The position numbers and the translations under genes are program-made. From contig JAQYVX010000010.1 of NCBI GenBank assembly GCA_030145305.1, positions 1-64,000 on the forward strand: 64,000 nt of DNA. The letters run 5' to 3'. Positions 26,971 through 34,262 of the stretch are shown one piece after another. The notes beneath the pieces were generated by a model, which was not told the DNA's origin, ran no database searches, and saw nothing but the letters and a program-made list of their open reading frames with translations. Numbering within the stretch: the first letter of the stretch is position 1; each line of letters begins with the position of its first letter. The stretch is from Halarcobacter sp. (GTDB lineage: Bacteria > Campylobacterota > Campylobacteria > Campylobacterales > Arcobacteraceae).

Positions 26971-28013
26971 AGTTTTTTCATTTATCTCATACAGATTTAG
27001 ATGGGTACTCTTGTCAACTAATTACAAAAGAATTTTTTAAAGAAGGATTCTTTTTTAATGCTAACTATGGCTTAGAAGTAAAATTAAATATAAAGAAAAT
27101 ATTAGAAGATATTAAACTATTTAAAGAAGAAGAGATACTTTTTATTATTTCAGATTTAAATCTTACAATAACTGAATCAAAAGATTTAGATAAAGCAATT
27201 TCAAGTTTAAATGAAGAGGGCTTTAATATAAAACTTCAATTATTAGATCATCATGCAACAGGTAAAAAAAGTTCAGATGCCTATGAGTGGTATTTTTTAG
27301 ATACAAAAAGATGTGCTGCTAAAATAGTATATGATTATATTAATACTGAATATAAAGGTTTCTCTCCTGAAGTAGACTCTTGGCTAAGTCCTTTGATTGA
27401 TGCAGTGAATGCAATTGATATTTGGCTAGACCATGAAATAAAAAACTTCGAATTTGGAAAAGTTTTACTAAGTATGGTTTCTAAAGTTAGAGAAGTAAAT
27501 AATGTATTATTTCCAGATTTAAATAGAGATTTTAGATTACATTTATTAAGAGAATCAGCAAATTATTTAACAAAAGAAAATGGAAATATAAAACTTGATA
27601 ATGAAATACATTTTCTAAAAAAGAATTATTTAATGCAAGATAATCAAGATGATACAATTGATAATCTAAGTGCAAAATATTTAGTAGACTCTTTAGAAAA
27701 ATTAAAAGAAGAACTAACAATAACATACAAAGGGCATAAAGGACTTCTAACTTATACTTTAGGTTCTATATCAATACCTGCAAATGCATTTTTAAAAGCA
27801 AATGAAGATTATGATTTCTTTATTGACATTGGTAAAAAAGGAAATAGTTCTTTAAGAGCAGATGGGGTAGTAGATGTTTCCTATATAGCTCAAAAGTTAG
27901 CAAATGGAGGTGGCCACGTAAATGCTAGTGGCTGTAGATTTGATGATTTTAAAGAAACTATAAACTACCAAGACGTAAGAACTTTCATTCAAAATAAACT
28001 TGATACTTTATAG
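26967..28013 (+). CDS. DHH/DHHA1 phosphoesterase
   Basis: A 348-residue protein with the DHH-family metal motifs: HTDLDGY near residue 8, ISDLN near residue 61 and LLDHHATG near residue 92. The C-terminal DHHA1 region ends in GGGHVNASGCRF. The family includes NrnA-type nanoRNases and cyclic-dinucleotide or pAp phosphatases. The distribution of motifs suggests a small-nucleotide phosphodiesterase, but the substrate is not determinable. Its ATG lies in the end of the Rrf2 gene (4-nt overlap), so the regulator probably controls its own operon including this enzyme. Confidence 0.85.
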   Translation: MKFFHLSHTDLDGYSCQLITKEFFKEGFFFNANYGLEVKLNIKKILEDIKLFKEEEILFIISDLNLTITESKDLDKAISSLNEEGFNIKLQLLDHHATGKKSSDAYEWYFLDTKRCAAKIVYDYINTEYKGFSPEVDSWLSPLIDAVNAIDIWLDHEIKNFEFGKVLLSMVSKVREVNNVLFPDLNRDFRLHLLRESANYLTKENGNIKLDNEIHFLKKNYLMQDNQDDTIDNLSAKYLVDSLEKLKEELTITYKGHKGLLTYTLGSISIPANAFLKANEDYDFFIDIGKKGNSSLRADGVVDVSYIAQKLANGGGHVNASGCRFDDFKETINYQDVRTFIQNKLDTL

Positions 28014-28042
28014 TAAATATTTAGTATCAAGATTTATTTTTT
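27999..28042 (+). terminator. Terminator after the DHH gene
   Basis: The stem CTTGATACT / AGTATCAAG spans the stop codon and is followed by a T-rich tract (ATTTATTTTTT). Confidence 0.65.
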
Positions 28043-28049
28043 AGATATA

Positions 28050-28391
28050 TTAGCCACATTTATTATTTGAGAAGTCTGTTTGTAAAACAGAATTATCTTT
28101 ATGTTTAAATTCTATTTTTATCTTCTCTTCTAAACTCTCAACTTCAAAATCAAAGTTTGCACTTATTCTAGGAAATAAAGCATTTGGAATAGAATGATTT
28201 ATCATTATTAGTCTTTTATTTTTATTATCTAAAAGTTGAAGTCCTAGCATTGCATTTACCATTGGATCTGGTGGGGTAGTTAAAGAAGTGTCAAAGAAGT
28301 AATATATTAAATCTTCTTCTTTATATTCGAAGAATTCAACAGTTGCCCCTTCTAAGTCTATTTTTGTCATATCATTTGGTATTTTATACAT
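28050..28391 (-). CDS. Hypothetical protein
   Basis: A 113-residue soluble protein with no recognised family. The sequence shows an alternating beta-like N-terminus (TVEFFEYKEEDLIYYFFDTS) and a PPDPMVNAMLGLQLL turn that suggests a small alpha/beta fold. It is isolated between a convergent DHH gene and a divergent CoA-binding protein gene. The Phe-, Glu- and Lys-rich composition is ordinary for this genome. The reading frame and start look sound, but no function is proposed. Confidence 0.7.
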   Translation of the reverse strand: MYKIPNDMTKIDLEGATVEFFEYKEEDLIYYFFDTSLTTPPDPMVNAMLGLQLLDNKNKRLIMINHSIPNALFPRISANFDFEVESLEEKIKIEFKHKDNSVLQTDFSNNKCG

Positions 28392-28552
28392 TTTTGCCTC
28401 TATTTTTAAATTTTTAATATGATATTATCAAATATATAATAAGACGCTAAATTAACAGAAATAAATTAGATTTCAAGAACTATATTAAAAAATAATTTAG
28501 GTATTAATTTATTGAAATTTGATATACTTTATAAAAATAATAAGGAGTAAAA

Positions 28553-28984
28553 ATGGAATGTGAAGTTCCTTCTGTAAATAGTAATATAGATGAGATTAAA
28601 GAGATTTTTGAAAACACTAAAACGATTGCGATTATTGGACTATCTCCAAATGAAGAGAAAGCTAGTAATATGGTTGCTAAATATCTACAAAATGCTGGTT
28701 TTACAATAGTTCCTGTATATCCAAAAGAAGATGAAATTTTAGGACAAAAAGTATATAGAAGTCTAAAAGAGATTCCTTTTAAAGTTGATATGATAGATAT
28801 TTTTAGAAAGCCTGATGTAATTGCTTTAGTAATTGATGAAGCTATTGAACGTGGTGATATTGATTGTGTTTGGACTCAGTTAGGTTTAGTAAACAATGAT
28901 GCTGCAGAAAAAGCTTTAGAAAAAGGTATGAAAGTAGTACAAAATAAATGTACTAAGATAGAACATAGAAATATTTTTACTTAG
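28553..28984 (+). CDS. CoA-binding-domain protein (YccU-like)
   Basis: A 143-residue single Rossmann-fold protein. The sequence AIIGLSPNEEKASNMVAKYL and later YPVKEDEI-type and VWTQLGLVNNDAAEKA segments match the small CoA_binding_2 family, related to the N-terminal domain of succinyl-CoA synthetase alpha. The biochemical role is not established for this family. It has AAGGAG before its ATG and converges with the histidine kinase gene, overlapping it by 8 nt at the 3' end. Confidence 0.88.
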   Translation: MECEVPSVNSNIDEIKEIFENTKTIAIIGLSPNEEKASNMVAKYLQNAGFTIVPVYPKEDEILGQKVYRSLKEIPFKVDMIDIFRKPDVIALVIDEAIERGDIDCVWTQLGLVNNDAAEKALEKGMKVVQNKCTKIEHRNIFT

Positions 28985-30269
28985 GTTTATTCAATCTGGT
29001 GTGTGGTAAGATAATACTTGCCTCACAACCACTAATATCATCTGAACGGTTTTTTAAGAAAATAGCAGCTCCTAAAGCATCGGCTGCATTTTTAGCTAAG
29101 AACAGTCCAAGTCCTGCTCCACTTTCTTCTCCCATTCTTTTAAAAGGTGCAAATAAATCTATTGATTCATCAATTCCTTTTCCTTCGTCAGTAATAGTTA
29201 TTTTTGTTAAGTCTTTTTCTTTTTCAAGTCTTATTGCAATTGCTTTATCATCAGGTGTAAACTTAATTGCATTTTGTACAAAGTTTTGAATTATTTGATT
29301 TAAAAGTGTAGATTGTAAATATACTTGATGATGATTTACATTTGAAAAAAATGTAAGTATAATTTTTTTCTTAGCACTTAACATTCTATAATCGTTTGTT
29401 TTTCTTTGTAAATATTGTACTAAATCTATCTCTTCAGGTTTTTCAAATTGCGCACCTTCTGCTCTTCCTATATCTAAAATTGAACTAATCATCTTATTCA
29501 TTTCATCTATTTGATCAACTGTTAATCTCATAGTTTCTTGATATTTTTGTGGATCTCTAATTTTCATTAAAGTTACTTCATTTTTCAATTTCATTACAGC
29601 AAGTGGAGTTTTCAATTCATGAGCAACTCCAATAAAAAGTTCTTTTTTAAATCTAATATTAGTTTCAATTCTCATTGTAAGAGAGTTAATAGAGTTTGCT
29701 AAAGGATGAAATTCAATTGGTAAATTATTTTTGTTTATTTGTGTTAAAAAGTTTTCATCCATGTGTGATAATTTTTTTGTTATATCAATAATAGGTTTAA
29801 GTAAAGTTTTTGATACTGTAAATGCATATAAAATGACCATTATTAATCCACCTAATGAGATTAGTAATAAATTATTAAAAATTTTATTTAGCATTTCGAT
29901 TGAGGAGTTTATATTTTTTATAATTTTTATATATTGTTTTTTATCTTCATCAAATAGAAATAAAACTTGCATGAAAGTGCCACTTTTTGTCTTAAAAGTG
30001 ATAAATGGAGATTCTGGCATTTGCTCTAAAGTTACAATATCGATGTTTATTCCATTATGCGTAATAACATTAAAATTTTTTGAATTTACTTGTGCATTTT
30101 TACTAACGCTTAGAATAAGTTCAGCATCTGAATATAAAGAATCTCTTATTTCTTGAAAAATTGTTGATTTTGTGTAACCATAAAAAATAAATGACAATAT
30201 AATAAGAAAAAGTGAAGTAGCAATTATTAGTTTTTGGTAAAACTGTTTATATATACTCTTCACTTGCAT
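28977..30269 (-). CDS. Sensor histidine kinase paired with the CosR/HsrA-like regulator
   Basis: A 430-residue membrane kinase. Helix 1 is at about 14-32, a periplasmic segment runs to about 131 and helix 2 is at about 132-153. A HAMP-like linker, then the H-box GVAHELKTPLAVMKLKNEV with His217, follow. The ATP-binding boxes include IIQNFVQNAIKF (N), ITDEGKGIDES (G1) and GAGLGLFLAKN (G2). It lies 26 bp downstream of the response-regulator gene on the same strand. Related CosR and HsrA regulators in Campylobacter and Helicobacter are orphans, so this adjacency is informative. The signal is unknown. Confidence 0.92.
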   Translation of the reverse strand: MQVKSIYKQFYQKLIIATSLFLIILSFIFYGYTKSTIFQEIRDSLYSDAELILSVSKNAQVNSKNFNVITHNGINIDIVTLEQMPESPFITFKTKSGTFMQVLFLFDEDKKQYIKIIKNINSSIEMLNKIFNNLLLISLGGLIMVILYAFTVSKTLLKPIIDITKKLSHMDENFLTQINKNNLPIEFHPLANSINSLTMRIETNIRFKKELFIGVAHELKTPLAVMKLKNEVTLMKIRDPQKYQETMRLTVDQIDEMNKMISSILDIGRAEGAQFEKPEEIDLVQYLQRKTNDYRMLSAKKKIILTFFSNVNHHQVYLQSTLLNQIIQNFVQNAIKFTPDDKAIAIRLEKEKDLTKITITDEGKGIDESIDLFAPFKRMGEESGAGLGLFLAKNAADALGAAIFLKNRSDDISGCEASIILPHTRLNKPK

Positions 30270-30295
30270 CTTATTTGTCTACTTTCTATTAATTT

Positions 30296-30976
30296 CTATT
30301 TTTCTTCATCAGCTGTAGGGTAACAGAATCTGTAACCTCTTCTTCTGATAGTTTCAATAGTAGAAATATTTAATGGTTTATCCATTTTTTGTCTAATTTG
30401 ATTAATTGCAACTTCAATTACATTTGGAGTTACTAATTCAGGCTCTTCCCAGATTGCATCTAGTAATTGTTCTTTTGAAACAATTTGATCTCTGTGACGT
30501 GCTAGGTGAGTTAATACTTCAAAAGGTTTACCTTTTAATTCAATCTCTTCACCATTGTATTCAATTTTTTCTTCATCTGGATTGATTACTAAGTCTTCAA
30601 TCTCAATTACATTAGTTCCACCAAATCTTAATCTAGCTTCAATTCTAGCTAATAAGATATCAAAGTCAAATGGTTTTTTAATATAATCATCAGCCCCTGA
30701 TTTTAAAGCTTCAATTTCTGAATCTTTGTCATCTCTTGCAGATAAAATTACAACTGCAGTTCTTGAACTTCTATTTTTTACAATTTTACATAGTTCAATT
30801 CCATCACCGTCTGGAAGCATCCAGTCTGTTAAAACTAAATCATAATTTCTGATGTCAATGAAATACTCTGCATCTTTATAATTTTCTGCTGAATCTACTT
30901 GGTAACCAAAATCAGTTAATCCTTCTTGTAGTGTTCTATTTAGTGTAATTTCATCTTCAATAATTAATATTCTCAT
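30296..30976 (-). CDS. cosR: CosR/HsrA-type OmpR-family response regulator with intact phospho-acceptor
   Basis: A 226-residue receiver plus winged-helix protein. The C-terminal half, including GKPFEVLTHLARHRDQIVSK and NVIEVAINQIRQKMDKPLNI, is what I recall as the nearly invariant DNA-binding region of Campylobacter CosR and Helicobacter HsrA. Those are essential, atypical regulators that lack the usual phosphorylation site. Here the receiver is canonical: acidic pocket EDE at 7-9, Asp51 in LTDWMLPDG, and Lys in KKPFDFD. A histidine kinase gene follows. Orthology rests on memory of the family and is likely; activation by phosphorylation is inferred. Confidence 0.85.
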   Translation of the reverse strand: MRILIIEDEITLNRTLQEGLTDFGYQVDSAENYKDAEYFIDIRNYDLVLTDWMLPDGDGIELCKIVKNRSSRTAVVILSARDDKDSEIEALKSGADDYIKKPFDFDILLARIEARLRFGGTNVIEIEDLVINPDEEKIEYNGEEIELKGKPFEVLTHLARHRDQIVSKEQLLDAIWEEPELVTPNVIEVAINQIRQKMDKPLNISTIETIRRRGYRFCYPTADEEK

Positions 30977-31164
30977 TATAGATTTTCCTTGTTTTTCTTA
31001 ACTTAAATTTAAGTTAAGTTTAAATTTTGTCGGCATTATAGCATAAATATAGTTGAATTTAAAGGTATTTTAAGCTAAATTTGAAAATTCACTATAAGGA
31101 TAAATTAATCCTTTGTTAATGTGAAAATGCTAAAATATCATTTATAAAATTTATAAGGATTATA

Positions 31165-31989
31165 ATGATTAAAAGTACAAGTAAAAAAATAGTATCAAGT
31201 CTAATAGCAACAATAGCTATTTCAGCTGTTTCTCTAAGTGCGGCAGATACCTTTGGTTCAGTTAATGGAGATAAAATCACAAAAGAAGATATCTCGATTG
31301 TATTAAGAAATCCAAATATTGATTTCAATTCTTTACCAAAAAAAAGTAAAGATCAGGTTTTAGAGCAAATTATTGAGAAAAAACTTTTAACACAAAAAGC
31401 CCTAAAAAGTGGTGTTAACAAAGAATCATCATACAAAGAAGCTTTAGAAAAATTAAAGAAAGATTTGTCTTTAGAAATCTGGATGCAAAAAGAGTACAAA
31501 AAAATATCTGTTTCTGCAAAAGATAAAAAAGATTACTATAACAAAAACAAAGAACAATTTAAAGTTCCAGCTACTTTAGAAGCTAGACATATCTTAACTA
31601 AAACAGAAAAAGAAGCAAAAGATATTATTAAAGCTTTAGATAAATCATCAAATAAAAAAGATGAATTTGTTAAGTTAGCAAAAACTAAATCAGTAGGTCC
31701 AAGTGGTCCTAAAGGTGGATATTTAGGTAAATTTCCTGAAACTCAAATGGTTCCAGAATTTTCAGCAGCAGCAAAAACTCTAAGTAAAGGTAAATATTCT
31801 AAAACACCTGTTAAAACACAATTTGGATATCATATTATTTATTTAGAAGATAAAATTGCTTCTCAAACTTTAGCTTATGACAAAGTTGAGGCTAAGATTA
31901 ATCAAGTTTTATTACAAGAAAAATTTAGAGAGCATGTTAAAAAAGAATCTAATTCTTTAAGAAAAAATGCAAAAATTGTAATTAAATAA
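31165..31989 (+). CDS. peb4: PEB4-type periplasmic peptidyl-prolyl isomerase/chaperone
   Basis: A 274-residue SurA-like protein with a signal peptide (residues 1-27, ending SLSAADT). An N-terminal chaperone segment is followed by one parvulin domain at about 130-235: LEARHILTKTEKEA, then GPSGPKGGYLGKF and VKTQFGYHIIYLED. It is the usual length for Campylobacter PEB4 (Cbf2), which helps fold outer-membrane proteins. It stands immediately upstream of fba, the same order as in Campylobacter jejuni. AAGGA precedes the ATG. Confidence 0.93.
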   Translation: MIKSTSKKIVSSLIATIAISAVSLSAADTFGSVNGDKITKEDISIVLRNPNIDFNSLPKKSKDQVLEQIIEKKLLTQKALKSGVNKESSYKEALEKLKKDLSLEIWMQKEYKKISVSAKDKKDYYNKNKEQFKVPATLEARHILTKTEKEAKDIIKALDKSSNKKDEFVKLAKTKSVGPSGPKGGYLGKFPETQMVPEFSAAAKTLSKGKYSKTPVKTQFGYHIIYLEDKIASQTLAYDKVEAKINQVLLQEKFREHVKKESNSLRKNAKIVIK

Positions 31990-32010
31990 TCATTCAAAGG
32001 AAGAAAAATT

Positions 32011-33078
32011 ATGGCCATATTAGATATTGTTAAACCTGGTGTGCTAAGCGGAAGCGAAGCAAAAAAACTTTTTGCCTATGCAAAAGAAAATAAATTTGCA
32101 ATTCCAGCAGTGAATGTAGTGGGAAGTGATTCTGTAAATGCAGTTTTAGAAGTAGCTGCAAAAGTTAATTCTCCTATTATTATTCAATTTTCAAATGGTG
32201 GAGCAGGATTTTATGCAGGAAAAGGTCTTAAAACTTCAGACGCTGCCGTTTTAGGTGGAATTTCAGGTGCAAAGCACGTTCATACTATGGCAGAAGCTTA
32301 TGGCATTCCAGTTATTTTACATACAGATCATGCGGCAAAAAAACTTTTACCTTGGATTGATGGTTTAATAGAAGCTGGAAAAGCACATTTTGAAAAGACA
32401 GGAAGACCTTTATACACTTCACATATGTTAGATTTATCTGAAGAGCCTTTAGAAGAAAATATTTCTATATGTGTAGATTATTTTAAAACTATGAGCTCAA
32501 TTGATATGATGATTGAAATAGAACTTGGAATTACAGGTGGAGAAGAAGATGGTGTTGATAACTCAGAAGTTGACAATGCTTTATTATATACTCAGCCTGA
32601 AGAAGTTTGTTATGCTTTTGAAGAGTTAAGTAAAGTTAGTCCAAACTTTACAATTGCTGCATCTTTTGGAAATGTACATGGAGTTTATAAGCCAGGAAAT
32701 GTGCAACTTTCACCAAAGATTTTAGATAATTCTCAAAAATATATAAAAGAAAAACATTCAAGTGTTGATAAGCCAGTTGATTTTGTATTCCATGGTGGTT
32801 CAGGTTCTGCTTTAAGTGAAATTAGAGAAGCGCTCGATTATGGTGTTATTAAAATGAATATTGATACAGATACTCAATGGTCATTTTGGGATGGTGTAAG
32901 AAATTTCGTAGCTAAAAATCATGACTATTTACAAGGTCAAATAGGAAACCCAGAAGGTGACGAAAAACCTAATAAGGGATATTATGATCCAAGAAAATGG
33001 ATTAGAGCAGGGCAAGAATCTATGATAGCTAGACTTGAAACTGCTTATTCTAATTTATCTTCAATAAATAAAAACTAA
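32011..33078 (+). CDS. fba: Class II fructose-bisphosphate aldolase
   Basis: A 355-residue zinc aldolase that splits or forms fructose 1,6-bisphosphate. Visible motifs include the metal site VILHTDHAAKKLLPW, IEIELGITGGEEDG and the phosphate-binding FVFHGGSGSALSEI and IKMNIDTDTQWSFW. The length fits the E. coli-type class IIA enzymes. It lies 21 bp after peb4, with AAGGAAGAA upstream of the ATG. In this phylum the enzyme probably works mainly in gluconeogenesis, since glycolysis is often incomplete. Confidence 0.96.
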   Translation: MAILDIVKPGVLSGSEAKKLFAYAKENKFAIPAVNVVGSDSVNAVLEVAAKVNSPIIIQFSNGGAGFYAGKGLKTSDAAVLGGISGAKHVHTMAEAYGIPVILHTDHAAKKLLPWIDGLIEAGKAHFEKTGRPLYTSHMLDLSEEPLEENISICVDYFKTMSSIDMMIEIELGITGGEEDGVDNSEVDNALLYTQPEEVCYAFEELSKVSPNFTIAASFGNVHGVYKPGNVQLSPKILDNSQKYIKEKHSSVDKPVDFVFHGGSGSALSEIREALDYGVIKMNIDTDTQWSFWDGVRNFVAKNHDYLQGQIGNPEGDEKPNKGYYDPRKWIRAGQESMIARLETAYSNLSSINKN

Positions 33079-33095
33079 GCTTTTAGCTTAGTTTT
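33071..33095. terminator. Bidirectional terminator between fba and exbD
   Basis: A perfect 10-bp stem, AAAACTAAGC / GCTTAGTTTT, closes on TTTTA. It contains the stop codons of both convergent genes and has A/T tracts on both sides. Confidence 0.88.
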
Positions 33096-33477
33096 TATCT
33101 TCATTTGTTACTAAAGCTAAATTATTTAGATTATACTTTTGAAGTAAATCTAATACTTTAATTACTCTTTCATATTTTGTATTTTTATCTATTCTGACTA
33201 TTACTGCTTTTTTATTATCTTTTATTTCTTGCAAGTTTGCTTCTAAAGATTCAAAAGAAACTTCGATTCCTTTTATTGCTAACTTATTTTCATTTAATTC
33301 TATAAATATTTGATCATCTTTAATTTCGGTTGTTTTTGCATTAGCTTCTGGCAAATCTAAGATTAAAGCTAGTTCATCTTTTTTAAATACAGAACTTACA
33401 ATAAAAAAAATCAGTAAAATAAAAACTACATCAATAACAGGAGTTAAATCGATTCCTAGTTGTTCTCTTCTTTTCAT
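33088..33477 (-). CDS. exbD: ExbD/TolR-family energy-transduction protein
   Basis: A 129-residue protein with a single membrane helix at about 12-33 that contains the proton-path Asp in LTPVIDVVFILLIFF (Asp16). A periplasmic domain follows. ExbD and TolR couple the proton gradient to TonB- or Tol-driven outer-membrane processes. It overlaps the exbB-like gene by 4 nt. No tonB or tolB is adjacent, so the choice between ExbD and TolR is not decided by context. Confidence 0.92.
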   Translation of the reverse strand: MKRREQLGIDLTPVIDVVFILLIFFIVSSVFKKDELALILDLPEANAKTTEIKDDQIFIELNENKLAIKGIEVSFESLEANLQEIKDNKKAVIVRIDKNTKYERVIKVLDLLQKYNLNNLALVTNEDKN

Positions 33478-33971
33478 TGCTCACCAAGTTTAGTAATTTT
33501 ACCAAGAATCTCTTTTTTAGCTTTAAGTTCAATTGTATCAATCATTGATATAAAGTGATTATATGCTATATGATGAGGAATTGCGACAATCAGTCCTGCT
33601 ATTGTAGTAATAAGAGCAATAGAAATACCACCTGAAAAGATTGTAGGATCACCAAGACCTTTTAAGGTTATTGCTTCAAAAGCTTTATAAACTCCATAAA
33701 CAGTTCCAAGTAATCCTAATAATGGAGCTACTGAGGCTATATTTTTGATATAAGTTAATCCACTTTCTAATCTTTTTACTTCATACTCTATTTGTACAGC
33801 CATGGTGTTAGTATTTGAGGTATCAATTTTTGATTCAATTTTTCTTATCATTGCGTTTTTTCTAGGAATAGTAAAAAACTTCCAAAGGATAATTGTAAAT
33901 CCTATAATGTTTAAAAAGATAAGAATATAAACTATTATTCCACCCTTATCAATATATTCTAATAAATTCAT
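33474..33971 (-). CDS. exbB: ExbB/TolQ-family proton channel subunit
   Basis: A 165-residue membrane protein with three helices. Conserved segments are IASVAPLLGLLGTVYGVYKAF and GGISIALITTIAGLIVAIPHH in the MotA/TolQ/ExbB core. It forms the channel with the ExbD-like protein downstream. I start it at the ATG at 33969-33971; five extra codons from a TTG are open but have no ribosome-binding site. Its promoter side now faces the left direct repeat of the NACHT insertion, 27 bp upstream. Confidence 0.92.
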   Translation of the reverse strand: MNLLEYIDKGGIIVYILIFLNIIGFTIILWKFFTIPRKNAMIRKIESKIDTSNTNTMAVQIEYEVKRLESGLTYIKNIASVAPLLGLLGTVYGVYKAFEAITLKGLGDPTIFSGGISIALITTIAGLIVAIPHHIAYNHFISMIDTIELKAKKEILGKITKLGEQ

Positions 33972-33997
33972 TTTCACTTCTTTCAATACTATATATA

Positions 33998-34021
33998 ATT
34001 TTGTGACATTTTAGTATAATA
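33998..34021 (+). repeat. Left copy of a 24-bp direct repeat bounding the NACHT insertion
   Basis: The 24 bp, containing TTTTGTGACATTTTAGTATA, are identical to 36961-36984. They include a TATAAT at 34015-34020. The copy lies in the leader of exbB, 27 bp from its start. Together the copies delimit a unit of 2963 bp. Confidence 0.92.
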
Positions 34022-34262
34022 CATTAAAAATAAAACTCTTAATAATCATCTAAAATATATCATTCTTAGCTCTATTAATATCATAAAATTACTTATATTT
34101 TAGTTAGTAGATTCTTGTACTCTTTTTATAAATTTTATTTAATGGCAATAGTTTTTTATTTCAAGAATTAATTTATAGTATTAAAATTAAATCTTTTAAT
34201 AAACCAATTTTTTAAATAATATTTTGATATTATATTTGTAGATTTGTTATAAAAGGAAAAAT
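34022..34262. other. Leader region of the NACHT gene
   Basis: 241 bp of AT-rich DNA with no gene on either strand. AAAAGGAAAA lies just before the NACHT ATG. A TATAAT in the left repeat (34015-34020) could start a transcript of about 236 nt leader; TATATT and TATAAA boxes nearer the gene (around 34230-34255) are alternatives. Confidence 0.5.

Noticed and set aside
34081-34140. A short minus-strand peptide ending KRVQESTN in the NACHT leader as a gene remnant
   Set aside because: Only about 12 codons are open before an in-frame stop, too little to identify.
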